DNA of 64,000 bases from Clostridium sp. (GTDB lineage Bacteria; Bacillota; Clostridia; Clostridiales; Clostridiaceae). The stretch spans positions 62,001 through 126,000 of the forward strand of contig NZ_JARIDH010000044.1 of assembly GCF_029267215.1 (NCBI RefSeq), given 5' to 3'. Each line of letters begins with the position of its first letter. The first letter of the stretch is position 1. The position numbers and the translations under genes are program-made. This document shows positions 25,807 through 34,135 of the stretch, piece after piece. The notes beneath the pieces were generated by a model. It did no database searches. It was not told the DNA's origin and saw only the letters and a list, made by a program, of their open reading frames with translations.

Positions 25807-26844
25807 ATGAGTGGTGTAGCAGGAGAAGGATGCGAGATTTTAGTACCATTTAATGAGAGAAGACCTTTAGCTGAGATAGAAAGAAGTTTAGTTAAGACAT
25901 ATAGAAAACAAGTTTGGTCAAAATTTATAAAAGCTATAAAGGATTATAAATTAGTAGAAGAGGGAGATAAAATAGCAATAGCTATTTCTGGAGGAAAAGA
26001 TTCGCTTATTATGGCTAAGCTTTTCCAAGAGTTAAAAAAACATGGTCAAATTAATTTTGAGCTTGTTTTTTTAGCTATGGATCCAGGATATCATCCTCAA
26101 ATAAGAGAGTTACTTGAGGATAATTGTAAGTACTTAGATATACCAGTACATATTTATGATTCTGGAATATTCCAAGTTGTAGACAAAATAGCTAAGGATT
26201 ATCCATGTTATATGTGTGCAAGAATGAGAAGAGGATCTTTATATGGAAAGGCAAAGGAACTTGGATGCAACAAGCTAGCATTAGGACATCATTTTAATGA
26301 TGTAATTGAAACAACTATGCTAAATGTTTTATATGCAGGTAATTTTAAGACAATGCTTCCAAAGCTTAAGGCCTCTAATTTTGATGGTATGGAGCTTATA
26401 AGACCTTTATACTACATAGAAGAAAAGTATATAAAAAGATGGATTCAAAGAGCTGGGATATGGCCTTTAAATTGTGCTTGTATGGTAGCTGCTAAGAAAA
26501 TTGGAAATAAGCGTTTTGAAATTAAAGATATGATAGAAGAATTTAAAGAGAAGTTTGATGGCGTTGATAAATCAATATTTAGAGCAGCGCAAAATGTAAG
26601 TGTTGATTCTATTTTAGGATGGGATATTGATGAGAAACATTATTCATATTTAGATTTTTATGATGAAGAGTCCTTACTTAAATCAACTGCTGATTTAAAA
26701 CAACAAGGTTTAGTTAATGAGGCTGTTAATTATGAAAGACAAAATATTGCAAGAAATCTTATAGGACTTTTAGATGATGAGATTATAGCTGAAAAAACAG
26801 GATTATCATTAAAAGAAATAAAAAGTATGAAGTTGAATGATTAA
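25807..26844 (+). CDS. TtcA-like PP-loop tRNA thiolase with an added C-terminal module
   Basis: A 345-residue ATP-dependent N-type PP-loop enzyme, the family that includes tRNA 2-thiocytidine synthase TtcA. Evidence: SGGKDS at 61-66, CYMC at 134-137, GHHFNDVIET at 160-169 and the CAC near 223-225 that would complete an Fe-S/thiol site. The last 33 residues (from about 313; NIARNLIGLLDDEIIAEKTG and on) are not part of classical TtcA and match the C-terminal module of the Rpn-like gene just downstream. Substrate specificity (C32 of tRNA or another target) is not certain. Ribosome binding site GAGGTGA. Confidence 0.82.
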   Translation: MSGVAGEGCEILVPFNERRPLAEIERSLVKTYRKQVWSKFIKAIKDYKLVEEGDKIAIAISGGKDSLIMAKLFQELKKHGQINFELVFLAMDPGYHPQIRELLEDNCKYLDIPVHIYDSGIFQVVDKIAKDYPCYMCARMRRGSLYGKAKELGCNKLALGHHFNDVIETTMLNVLYAGNFKTMLPKLKASNFDGMELIRPLYYIEEKYIKRWIQRAGIWPLNCACMVAAKKIGNKRFEIKDMIEEFKEKFDGVDKSIFRAAQNVSVDSILGWDIDEKHYSYLDFYDEESLLKSTADLKQQGLVNEAVNYERQNIARNLIGLLDDEIIAEKTGLSLKEIKSMKLND

Positions 26845-26864
26845 TTTTGGCGTGAATAAAAATA

Positions 26865-26915
26865 AAAAGTAGGGTGTAATAGAAATTTTCTTCTATTACA
26901 CCCTACTTTTATTTT
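26865..26915. terminator. very strong bidirectional terminator
   Basis: A 20-bp perfect stem (26865-26884 with 26891-26910) and a 6-base loop, flanked by A and T runs, between convergent genes. The 3' arm's T run overlaps the end of the minus-strand gene. Confidence 0.92.
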
Positions 26916-27336
26916 ATGAAAGAAAGAAATTTGCTAAGTTTGAATTGGGATTTTCCTTTAGAATTTCTTTAGCTAATTTAGCGCAAAGTTCATATGTAAG
27001 TAGTGGTTTTTCCAAGGTGCCAAATAATAATAACCATTCCATATATTTTGAGGAATTATGAAGTTCAAAGGCTTTTTTACCATGATAAAATGATATTTCC
27101 TCATGGTTTAAGGGAGTCATTACTATAAATAAATAATATGATATTAAGTAATTACAATAGGCTTTTTCTTTAACCATAGAATCAGAAAATGAAATAAGTC
27201 TGTTATAGAGATAAAAATAAAAATTATTTTGTGTGTAAAAATCTTCTGTTTTAAATGTAATTAAATGCTCTTCTGTTAAATTAAAAATATTACAGTTATC
27301 TAAGTCAAGAGATAAAATATCTTTAAGTGTTTCCAT
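26914..27336 (-). CDS. hypothetical protein of 140 residues
   Basis: Soluble, mostly helical, rich in Tyr/Phe/Leu (FYFYLYNRLISF, NYLISYYLFIV), without signal peptide. I do not recognise it; the helical periodicity resembles tetratricopeptide-type repeats only loosely. The gene has a GGAG-type ribosome binding site (ACTCCTT on the plus strand), lies opposite the Rpn-like gene and ends in a shared terminator. Confidence 0.6.
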   Translation of the reverse strand: METLKDILSLDLDNCNIFNLTEEHLITFKTEDFYTQNNFYFYLYNRLISFSDSMVKEKAYCNYLISYYLFIVMTPLNHEEISFYHGKKAFELHNSSKYMEWLLLFGTLEKPLLTYELCAKLAKEILKENPNSNLANFFLS

Positions 27337-27451
27337 AAAATATACACTCCTTATTATTTTTTAATAATTTTAGAGTACTACATAAAAAATATTGTGTAAA
27401 CAATGATAATTTTATGGGGATAATATTTAAGTTACATTTTACAAAATATGA

Positions 27452-27457
27452 TATAAT
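27452..27457 (+). promoter_or_regulatory. -10 box of the Rpn-like gene
   Basis: TATAAT directly abuts an in-frame ATG at 27458. A transcript from it would begin after that ATG, which argues that translation starts at the next ATG, 27503. No good -35 is seen. Confidence 0.5.
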
Positions 27458-27502
27458 ATGAGCAAAGAAACATATTTTCAGCAAGGTGAAGGTGATAAAA
27501 GT

Positions 27503-28360
27503 ATGGGAAAAACTAAGTTAAGTTATGGAGCAAAGGATATATTATATAAATTAATGGGGCAACTTTATAAAGGAAGACCTTTAGAAGTTTTTGGGGTTAA
27601 TGATATTCCAAAGATATTAGATAGATTGCCAAGAAATTTCTTTGAAGGAGAAGTTTCAAAGGGTGGGCCAAATGATATATTTATTTTAGAAGATGGATCA
27701 ATTTTATTATTTGGGTTTGAAAATGATAAAAATATAGATGAAAATATGTTTATTTATTTAGAGGTGGCTGTGAAGGTTATAAAAAGATATTATAAACATA
27801 GAGGGACTTTTCCTAAGGTTAGAATGGCTATAATATATAATCAAAAAGTTAAGGAAGCTAGAAATACATTGAGTTTTGGAGATATACTTATTTGTTCAGA
27901 AAGTATATTTATGTCAGAATTAAATGTAGAGAAAGTTTTAAGCGAACTAAAAGTTAAGGTTTTAGAGGACAACCTTACTCAAGCAGATAAAATTAAATTT
28001 ATGATGCTTCCATTAATGAAAAATGAAAATGAACATTTAAATATAATAAGAGAAAGTGTTCAACTTGCTAAATCAATAAAGACAGAAAGAGATGAGGCTA
28101 TTGTTTTAAATGGAATAATTGAATCAAGCGATAAATTTATTGATGAAAAGCAAGCTAAAGAGTTTAAGGAGTTGTTAGAGATGACTAAAATTGATAGATT
28201 ATATACTGAAGAGAAAGAGTTAGCTGTTAAACATGCTAAAAAAGAAGAACAGTTAAGAATTGCAAAAAATCTTGTAGGAATATTATCAGTAGAATTAATA
28301 GCTGAGAAAACAGGAATAACTGTTGAAGAAATATATGAACTTCAAAACGCACAAGGATAG
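27503..28360 (+). CDS. Rpn/YhgA-like PD-(D/E)XK-family protein with altered active site
   Basis: About 285 residues. The N-terminal region resembles Rpn-type recombination-promoting nucleases (PNDIFILEDGSILLFGFEND, aligning with the usual ADFVFELEDGSLLHLEFQS). Asp58 is kept, but the usual Glu-x-Gln/Lys aligns with Gly71-Phe-Glu73, so nuclease activity is doubtful. The C-terminal about 60 residues carry the module EEQLRIAKNLVGILSVELIAEKTG. The start at 27503 has GGTGA upstream. An internal ATG at 28181 has its own AAGGAG and would give the C-terminal module alone. Rpn proteins in E. coli act in DNA cleavage and phage defence. Confidence 0.7.
   Translation: MGKTKLSYGAKDILYKLMGQLYKGRPLEVFGVNDIPKILDRLPRNFFEGEVSKGGPNDIFILEDGSILLFGFENDKNIDENMFIYLEVAVKVIKRYYKHRGTFPKVRMAIIYNQKVKEARNTLSFGDILICSESIFMSELNVEKVLSELKVKVLEDNLTQADKIKFMMLPLMKNENEHLNIIRESVQLAKSIKTERDEAIVLNGIIESSDKFIDEKQAKEFKELLEMTKIDRLYTEEKELAVKHAKKEEQLRIAKNLVGILSVELIAEKTGITVEEIYELQNAQG
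28181..28360 (+). CDS. candidate intragenic small protein (RpnS-like C-terminal module)
   Basis: An in-frame ATG at 28181 inside the Rpn-like gene is preceded by AAGGAG (28166-28171) with 9-base spacing, as good as any ribosome binding site in the window. It would yield a 59-residue protein consisting only of the C-terminal module. In E. coli, Rpn genes encode such internal small antitoxins (RpnS) that restrain the full-length nuclease. Expression here is inferred, not shown. Confidence 0.45.
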   Translation: MTKIDRLYTEEKELAVKHAKKEEQLRIAKNLVGILSVELIAEKTGITVEEIYELQNAQG

Positions 28361-28411
28361 TTTTTGTATTTAAGTATAATACTAAATTTAAGAGAATAAA
28401 TTTATTTAGGT

Positions 28412-28477
28412 GGTTCTATTAAAACTTTAAATAAAAGATAGCTAAGCATATTTTATTTAGAATTTTTAATAGAACTA
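28412..28477 (+). repeat. long intercistronic hairpin before the 63-residue gene
   Basis: GTTCTATTAAAA pairs with TTTTAATAGAAC, and inside them TAAATAAAA pairs with TTTTATTTA, giving a two-stem hairpin about 66 bases long. There is no U tract after it; the GGAGG ribosome binding site of the next gene follows by about 12 bases. It could be a transcript-processing or stability element. Confidence 0.5.
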
Positions 28478-28502
28478 ATTTGTTATTTGGAGGGAAAGAT
28501 TT

Positions 28503-28694
28503 ATGAGTAAATTTGACAATAATATGTTTAAAACTTGGCAGCATATGCTTAATATTAATGGTGAAAGTATAGATTGTGAAAAAGATAAAGAAACCTTAAT
28601 TAGAGAAGATGAAAGAATTATTATAGCAAAAAAGCTTAGAGAGTTAAATGTTGATAAAGAAATTATATTTAAAGCTACGGGGGTAAAATTTTAG
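28503..28694 (+). CDS. 63-residue protein carrying an Rpn-type C-terminal module
   Basis: A short protein whose C-terminal half (EDERIIIAKKLRELNVDKEIIFKATGVKF) matches the module at the ends of the two preceding plus-strand genes, but it stops just after the TG dipeptide. It has a good GGAGGG ribosome binding site 7 bases before the ATG. It could be a stand-alone antitoxin-like partner of the Rpn-like protein or the surviving 3' remnant of a second Rpn copy. The healthy ribosome binding site and the long hairpin upstream favour expression, but this is inference. Confidence 0.6.
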   Translation: MSKFDNNMFKTWQHMLNINGESIDCEKDKETLIREDERIIIAKKLRELNVDKEIIFKATGVKF

Positions 28695-28770
28695 AGCGAA
28701 TTATTCTAAAATAAGAAATATATGTTATAATAATTTACTATAAAATAATAAAAGAAAAGAGGAGCAAAAG

Positions 28771-28956
28771 ATGGAAGTTTCAATATATCTTAAGGGAAGA
28801 AGAGATCCCGTAGTTTATAGCGGGGATAGAATAGATGTATTAGATTTTGAAATGAATGAAATCAAATACAAGCAAATAAGATACTTTAGAAAAGGTTTTT
28901 CAAAATCAGAACTTATCCAAGCTGATTTAATAAAAAGAATTCAAGAAAAGAAATAA
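28771..28956 (+). CDS. small hypothetical protein of 61 residues
   Basis: Opens with two beta-strand-like segments (VSIYLKGRRDPVVYSGDRIDVLDF) and ends in a charged helix (SELIQADLIKRIQEKK). No motif that I recognise. GAGGAG ribosome binding site. It is the last gene before a 300-base gap. Confidence 0.6.
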   Translation: MEVSIYLKGRRDPVVYSGDRIDVLDFEMNEIKYKQIRYFRKGFSKSELIQADLIKRIQEKK

Positions 28957-29263
28957 GGTTATAAATAGTAGCATCTTTAAATAAATTTTTAGAAAAAATA
29001 GGTTAGTATAATATTGGGTGACCTAAATCAAATTTCATAGAAAAAGATCATTTAGTAAGTAAAAATTTTAATAATGTTAAAAATGATTATATTGGACATT
29101 ACAATGAATTTTAAAAACATTTATATATTTTAGTATATGGCAGATATATAGTTTGATTATTTGGGAGTAAGGGGAATTTACCTTCTCCCTATTTAGTTTT
29201 TGTTGTATTAATATTTGTTATTATTCCTATAATAATAAATATTAATACAAAGGAGAGGATTGC
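28957..29263 (+). promoter_or_regulatory. leader region of the MATE gene with two hairpins
   Basis: A gap of about 300 bases with no supported gene. GGGAG-T-AAGG (29163-29172) pairs with CCTTCTCCC (29181-29189). Further on, a 22-base inverted repeat with a single mismatch lies at 29203-29224 and 29229-29250, only four bases apart, ending exactly where the AAAGGAGAGG ribosome binding site begins. It could be an RNA hairpin controlling ribosome access or a DNA operator. Confidence 0.55.
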
Positions 29264-30592
29264 TTGAGTAAAAATTTAGATTTGATAAAGGATAAAGAAA
29301 GTACATTATTAAGAAAGTATATGATACCTTCTGTGACAGGTATGCTTGGGCTTTCAGTTTGTATATTGTTTGATACTATGTTCATAGGTCATAAATTAGG
29401 AGATTTAGGTTTAGCTGCTTTAAATATAGCACTTCCAACATATAATATATATAATGCAATAGGATTAGCAATAGGTGTAGGTGGTGCTACCACTTTATCC
29501 ATTGCTCTGGGGCAGAAGAAAAATCATAAGGTTAATAGGATATTTACTTCTGCGGTGTTTGCAGCAATTATATTTTGTTTAATAATAAATATACTGGAAT
29601 TTTTCTTTTTAGATAAAATAGTATATATGCTAGGGGCATCAGAGGCAACATTTAAATTAGCTAGAGATTATTTAAAGGTTATATTAACTTTTAACTCAGC
29701 CTTTATATTTGCATCCTCATTTATAGTTTTTGTTAGAAATGACAAAGAACCAAAACTCGCTATGTATGCTGTAATAGCTTCTAACACAACAAATATAATT
29801 TTAGATTATGTATTTATATATATTTTAAATATGGGTATGTTTGGAGCGGCCTTAGCAACTTCTATTGGACAATTCATGGCATTAGGGGTATTATCAATAC
29901 ACTTTATAAAAAAGAATAATTCAATGCACTTAGAATTAAGCGGAATAAATCTAGGTCATATTGGAAGAGTTCTTAGAAATGGAGTGCCAAGCTTTTTAAC
30001 AGAAATTTCTGCTGGGTTTGTAATATTTATATTTAATATTGTAATATATAAATTTGAGGGAGATTTAGGGGTATCAGCTTATGGAATAATAACAAATATA
30101 GTTCTTATTTTTGTTGCTATATTTAATGGGGTTTCACAGGGAGTGCAGCCTTTAATAAGTGTAAACTATGGCGCTGGAAAAGAGGAAAGAGTAATTGAGT
30201 TTTTAAGTTTAACAAGAAAAATAGCTTTTATTTTAGGGGTTATATTTTTATCTTTAGGATTATTATTCCCAGATGAGATGATTTTTATATTTACAAATGA
30301 TAGAGGAAGGTTATTAGAAATAACTAAAAGGGGAATTTATCTATACTTTATTGCATTTTTATTTAACGGTCTTAATATGGTTAATGTTGCATACCTACAA
30401 GCTGTTGAGAAATCAAAGGAATCTTCATTATTATCTAGTTTAAGAGGATTAATATTCATAATAGTATTTATTATGATACTTCCAAGATTCTTAGGGGTAG
30501 AGGGAGTGTGGTTAACAATTCCTAGTGCTGAATTTATAACTCTTTTGTTATTTATATTCTTTGAATTTATAATGAAAAAGAAATCTGTTTAG
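29264..30592 (+). CDS. MATE-family multidrug/cation antiporter
   Basis: A 442-residue inner-membrane protein with about 12 hydrophobic helices in two pseudo-symmetric halves, as in MATE transporters that export drugs or metabolites in exchange for Na+ or H+. Hallmarks are the N-terminal FDTMFIGHKLGDLGLAALNIALP, IGVGGATTLSIALG, and SQGVQPLISVNYGAGKEER in the second half. It starts at TTG. It lacks a linked regulator but has a 22-base dyad in its leader. Substrate is unknown. Confidence 0.9.
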   Translation: MSKNLDLIKDKESTLLRKYMIPSVTGMLGLSVCILFDTMFIGHKLGDLGLAALNIALPTYNIYNAIGLAIGVGGATTLSIALGQKKNHKVNRIFTSAVFAAIIFCLIINILEFFFLDKIVYMLGASEATFKLARDYLKVILTFNSAFIFASSFIVFVRNDKEPKLAMYAVIASNTTNIILDYVFIYILNMGMFGAALATSIGQFMALGVLSIHFIKKNNSMHLELSGINLGHIGRVLRNGVPSFLTEISAGFVIFIFNIVIYKFEGDLGVSAYGIITNIVLIFVAIFNGVSQGVQPLISVNYGAGKEERVIEFLSLTRKIAFILGVIFLSLGLLFPDEMIFIFTNDRGRLLEITKRGIYLYFIAFLFNGLNMVNVAYLQAVEKSKESSLLSSLRGLIFIIVFIMILPRFLGVEGVWLTIPSAEFITLLLFIFFEFIMKKKSV

Positions 30593-30595
30593 AAT

Positions 30596-30633
30596 CAATA
30601 AAAACCGTTGATTTGTTTCAACGGTTTTTATTG
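30596..30633 (+). terminator. intrinsic terminator after the MATE gene
   Basis: AAAAACCGTTGA pairs with TCAACGGTTTTT, then ATTG. Confidence 0.85.
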
Positions 30634-30782
30634 TAAATGCAAAGAATTAATATAATGTAGTAAATTTTATAATGAGTTATAAACAAAAGGTTAAGTTATG
30701 ATAAATGAGGTATTAGTTTACAATAAACCTAATAATATAATATGAAATTTTGTGTATTTCTGATAATAAATTAAATAAAAAA

Positions 30783-30811
30783 TTGTAGAACTTAAATAAG
30801 TTGTATATAAT
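30783..30811 (+). promoter_or_regulatory. promoter of the DUF4250 gene
   Basis: TTGTAG (30783-30788) and TATAAT (30806-30811) with 17-base spacing, about 40 bases upstream of the start. Confidence 0.6.
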
Positions 30812-30848
30812 AATAGTAAAGTTTTATTTATAAGGAGAAAATTTTATA

Positions 30849-31043
30849 ATGAATATCAAAAATTATGATAAAATGGATCCATACATGCTTCTTAGTATAG
30901 CTAACTTAAAATTAAGAGATTATTACAGTGATTTAGATAATATGTGTGATGATTTAGATATAAAAAAAGAAGTAATAGAAGATAGATTAAAGGCATGTGG
31001 ATATATATATAATAGTGAAAACAATCAGTTTGTTGCTGAATAA
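30849..31043 (+). CDS. DUF4250 family protein
   Basis: A 64-residue protein matching the clostridial DUF4250 pattern: MDPYMLLSIANLKLRDYYSDLDNMCDDLDI followed by ...ERLKACGYIYNSENNQF-like ending. The short helical fold with a helix-turn-helix look could be nucleic-acid-binding, but no function is known to me. It has its own promoter and ribosome binding site (AAGGAG) and sits 39 bases before the PfkB-type kinase gene, so they are likely co-transcribed. Confidence 0.75.
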   Translation: MNIKNYDKMDPYMLLSIANLKLRDYYSDLDNMCDDLDIKKEVIEDRLKACGYIYNSENNQFVAE

Positions 31044-31082
31044 TATAATTTATGTTTTTTTATAATAGGGAGGATTAATTAA

Positions 31083-32048
31083 ATGAACTTAAGAAAAGAA
31101 CCATACTTATTGGTATTTGGAGCTTCAGTAGTTGATATATTTGGATTTAGTAGAGCTACGTACAGACCATACAACTCAACACCAGGACATGTAAAAATAT
31201 CTTTTGGAGGAGTTTGTAGAAATATAGCTGAGAATATGGCTAGAGTTGGAGTAAATACAAACTTTATGTCAATTCTAGGAGATGATGAAAATGGAAGAAG
31301 TATAATAGAACATTCTAAAAAAATAGGATATTATATGGATGATTCTATGGTTATAGAAGGTGGTTCAACACCAACATACTTAGCTATACTAGATGAGAAT
31401 GGAGAAATGGTTTCTGCTATTGCTGATATGAAAAGCATAGGAGCTATGAATAAAGATTTTATAGATTCTAAGAGAGAAATATTTGAAAATGCAGAATATA
31501 CAGTTTTAGATTCAGATAATCCAGAAATAATGGAGTACTTACTAACAAACTTTAAAGATAAGACAAACTTTATCTTAGATCCAGTTTCAGCTGAGAAAGC
31601 AAGTTGGATAAAACACTTAATAAAGGATTTTCACACTATAAAGCCAAATAGACATGAAGCTGAAATATTAGCAGGATTCCCTATAACAGACAAAGAGGAT
31701 TTAATAAAAGCAAGTAAATATTTCTTAGGTTTAGGTATCAAAAAAGTATTCATAAGTTTAGATGCTGATGGAATATTCTATAACGATGGAGAAAAGTGTG
31801 GAAAGATAAAAGCAACTGAGGTTGAGGTTAAAAATGTTACTGGAGCTGGGGATTCATTTGTAGCTGGATTAGGACACGGATATATGAATAATTTATCAAT
31901 AGAAGATACAGTTAAATTTGCAATAACAATGTCTAATATAACAATATCTCATGAAGAAACTATACATCCAGATATGGCATTAGAAACAGTTTTAGCTAAA
32001 TTAGAGAATACAACTTGGGAAGAAGAAAAATACGATTTAAGTGAATAA
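31083..32048 (+). CDS. PfkB-family carbohydrate kinase, pseudouridine-kinase-like
   Basis: A 321-residue ribokinase-fold enzyme. Family features are the early GASVVDIFG strand, GGVCRNIAENMARVG (close to the GGVGRNIAENLARLG of PsuK-type kinases), KPNRHEAEILAG and the catalytic/anion-hole VTGAGDSFVAG. The PsuK-type signature suggests phosphorylation of pseudouridine or another nucleoside, but no pseudouridine glycosidase gene is adjacent, so substrate is uncertain. GGGAGGA ribosome binding site. Confidence 0.82.
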   Translation: MNLRKEPYLLVFGASVVDIFGFSRATYRPYNSTPGHVKISFGGVCRNIAENMARVGVNTNFMSILGDDENGRSIIEHSKKIGYYMDDSMVIEGGSTPTYLAILDENGEMVSAIADMKSIGAMNKDFIDSKREIFENAEYTVLDSDNPEIMEYLLTNFKDKTNFILDPVSAEKASWIKHLIKDFHTIKPNRHEAEILAGFPITDKEDLIKASKYFLGLGIKKVFISLDADGIFYNDGEKCGKIKATEVEVKNVTGAGDSFVAGLGHGYMNNLSIEDTVKFAITMSNITISHEETIHPDMALETVLAKLENTTWEEEKYDLSE

Positions 32049-32132
32049 TTTAACTGAATAATATTTATATTAAATTGATTTTAGGTAGAGAGTTACATAG
32101 GTAAAATATATTTAATATGATGAGGTGAGATT

Positions 32133-32285
32133 ATGGGTAAAAAAATAAAAAAAGGTAAACTTGCTTTATTAGCTTTAGCAGGAAGTGCATTTGTTGCATC
32201 TTTACTTTATGATAAAAAGCAACAAAAGAAAAATGAATTAGATTCTTTAGAAGTAAACTTTGAAGAAGTAAGTCAAGAAAATTAA
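32133..32285 (+). CDS. small single-span membrane protein of 50 residues
   Basis: A short gene with a good ribosome binding site (GAGGTGAG, 32122-32129) and ATG at 32133. The protein is a Lys-rich N-tail, one hydrophobic helix (LALLALAGSAFVASLLY, residues 10-26) and an acidic/polar tail. Positive-inside distribution puts the N-tail in the cytoplasm. Function unknown. It ends 13 bases before a bidirectional terminator. A second protein of this size and style is encoded at 57651-57812. Confidence 0.65.
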   Translation: MGKKIKKGKLALLALAGSAFVASLLYDKKQQKKNELDSLEVNFEEVSQEN

Positions 32286-32297
32286 AAAATCTTTAAT

Positions 32298-32331
32298 AAA
32301 AAAACACCAGATTTTATTCTGGTGTTTTTTT
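32298..32331. terminator. bidirectional terminator
   Basis: A-run, ACACCAGA/TCTGGTGT 8-bp stem with TTTTAT loop, then T-run, between convergent genes. Confidence 0.9.
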
Positions 32332-32337
32332 ATTAAA

Positions 32338-33990
32338 TTATTTAACTAATGAATTAGCTTTCTCTATAGCTTCATTGAAACTATCTGCAAATTGATTTTC
32401 ACCAAGTTTGTTTATAAAGCCCATAAGTCTCATAACTTTTTTAGGTTGTTTTTGAACTTCGGATATTATTAATGTAATATTATGAGTTTTACAGCTTAAT
32501 GCTATGTTTTTAATTTGTTTAAACCCAGTAACATCTAAAGTTTTAGTATGTCTCATTCTTAAAATAAGAACAGAAGCATCTCTATTAACTTCTTTCATGG
32601 TATTCATAAATGAATCTACAGCACCGAAGAATAGGTGTCCTCTTATATCGTAAACAAGAACATTTTCTCCAACTTTTACGTTATTCATATCACCATCTAT
32701 TCTATCAGAACAGTCAGCCTCATTTAATTCATTAACTTCTATTGAAGTAGCAACTCTTCTCATAAATAGGCACATTGAAACTAACATACCTACACCGATT
32801 GCTATTACTAAATCAAAAAATACTGTTAAGAAGAAAGTAGTTAATAATATTGCAATATCACTTTTGGGAGCTTTAAGTATGGCTTTGAAACTTCTCCACT
32901 CACTCATATTGTATGAAACTATCATTAATATGGCAGCAAGAGTGGTTAATGGAATAAATTTTGCAAGTGGCATAAATATAACCATTATAAGTAATAATGT
33001 TATTGAGTGGATCATACCAGCTATTGGTGTTCTACCACCATTTTTTACGTTAGCGGCAGTTCTTGCAATGGCACCTGTTGCTGGAATTCCGCCAAATAAT
33101 GAGGAACCTATGTTTGCAAAACCTTGAGCTATAAGTTCAGCATTTGAGTTGTGTTTATCTCCTATCATACCATCTGAAACAACTGCAGAAAGTAATGACT
33201 CTATTCCACCTAAAAGTGCAATTGTAAATGCAGGGCCTATTAAGGCCTTAAATGTACCAATATTTAAAGCTGGAATATGAGGCATAGGAAGTTCAGAACT
33301 TATTTTACCAAACTGACTTCCTATTGTTGCAACTGGTAGTTTGAAGAAAAATACAATCAAAGTAGTTATAATTAAAGCTATTAATGAACCAGGAATTTTT
33401 TTACTAACTTTTGGCCAGAAAATAAGTATCGCTAAAGCTAAAATACCAATTCCTAATGTATAGTAGTTAGTAGTATTCATATGAGCAATATAAGCTTCCC
33501 ATTTGGGTAAAAATTTTGAAGGAACCTTAGTCATAGTAAGTCCTAAAAAATCTTTAACTTGTGTAGAGAAAAGAGTTACAGCTATACCAGATGTAAATCC
33601 TACAGTTATTGGGTAAGGTATATATTTTATCAGACTACCAAATTTTAAAATACCAAATAAAATAAGGATAATACCTGCCATAAATGTGGCTATTATTAAT
33701 CCGTCTATACCGTGATCTTGGATGATACCAAATACTATAACAACGAAAGCACCAGTAGGTCCACCAATTTGAACTCTACTTCCGCCTAATAATGAAATTA
33801 TAAATCCAGCTATAATTGCAGTTATAAGACCTTTCTCTGGGGATACACCAGATGAGATACCTAAGGCAATTGATAGTGGTAAGGCAATAATAGCAACTAT
33901 TATACCTGAAACGAAATCTTTTAAAAATTGTTCTTTTGTTAATCCATTCTCTTTATCACCTAGTAAAGAGAGTAACTTTGGTTTGTACAT
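32338..33990 (-). CDS. SulP-family anion transporter with STAS domain
   Basis: A 550-residue membrane protein. The N-terminal about 410 residues hold the SLC26/SulP transmembrane domain (AIIALPLSIALGISSGVSPEKGLITAIIAGF, GGSRVQIGGPTGAFVVIV, and FANIGSSLFGGIPATGAIARTAAN); the C-terminal about 120 residues form a STAS domain (ENVLVYDIRGHLFFGAVDSF, LRMRHTKTLDVTGFKQI). Members carry sulfate, bicarbonate or dicarboxylates; the substrate here is not evident. AAGGAGTG ribosome binding site. The upstream region contains a 14-bp dyad shared with the divergent gene. Confidence 0.92.
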   Translation of the reverse strand: MYKPKLLSLLGDKENGLTKEQFLKDFVSGIIVAIIALPLSIALGISSGVSPEKGLITAIIAGFIISLLGGSRVQIGGPTGAFVVIVFGIIQDHGIDGLIIATFMAGIILILFGILKFGSLIKYIPYPITVGFTSGIAVTLFSTQVKDFLGLTMTKVPSKFLPKWEAYIAHMNTTNYYTLGIGILALAILIFWPKVSKKIPGSLIALIITTLIVFFFKLPVATIGSQFGKISSELPMPHIPALNIGTFKALIGPAFTIALLGGIESLLSAVVSDGMIGDKHNSNAELIAQGFANIGSSLFGGIPATGAIARTAANVKNGGRTPIAGMIHSITLLLIMVIFMPLAKFIPLTTLAAILMIVSYNMSEWRSFKAILKAPKSDIAILLTTFFLTVFFDLVIAIGVGMLVSMCLFMRRVATSIEVNELNEADCSDRIDGDMNNVKVGENVLVYDIRGHLFFGAVDSFMNTMKEVNRDASVLILRMRHTKTLDVTGFKQIKNIALSCKTHNITLIISEVQKQPKKVMRLMGFINKLGENQFADSFNEAIEKANSLVK

Positions 33991-34135
33991 TTAAATATAT
34001 TCACTCCTTATAAAAACAGTCGATTTATATTATAGTACTGAAATTTATGTTTTACAATTTAGCAAAACGATTTGAAACGTTATCAATAACACAAAGGTGT
34101 TTATTAACAAAAAGTTTACAAAATATTTGTTGAAA

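Noticed and set aside
27458-27502. Upstream ATG that would lengthen the Rpn-like protein by 15 residues
   Set aside because: The ATG abuts a TATAAT -10 box, so it would lie upstream of the likely transcription start; the ATG at 27503 has a proper ribosome binding site.
34097-34124. Possible Rex operator upstream of 34207
   Set aside because: Only one half-site (TTAACAA) is present; the other half does not match.
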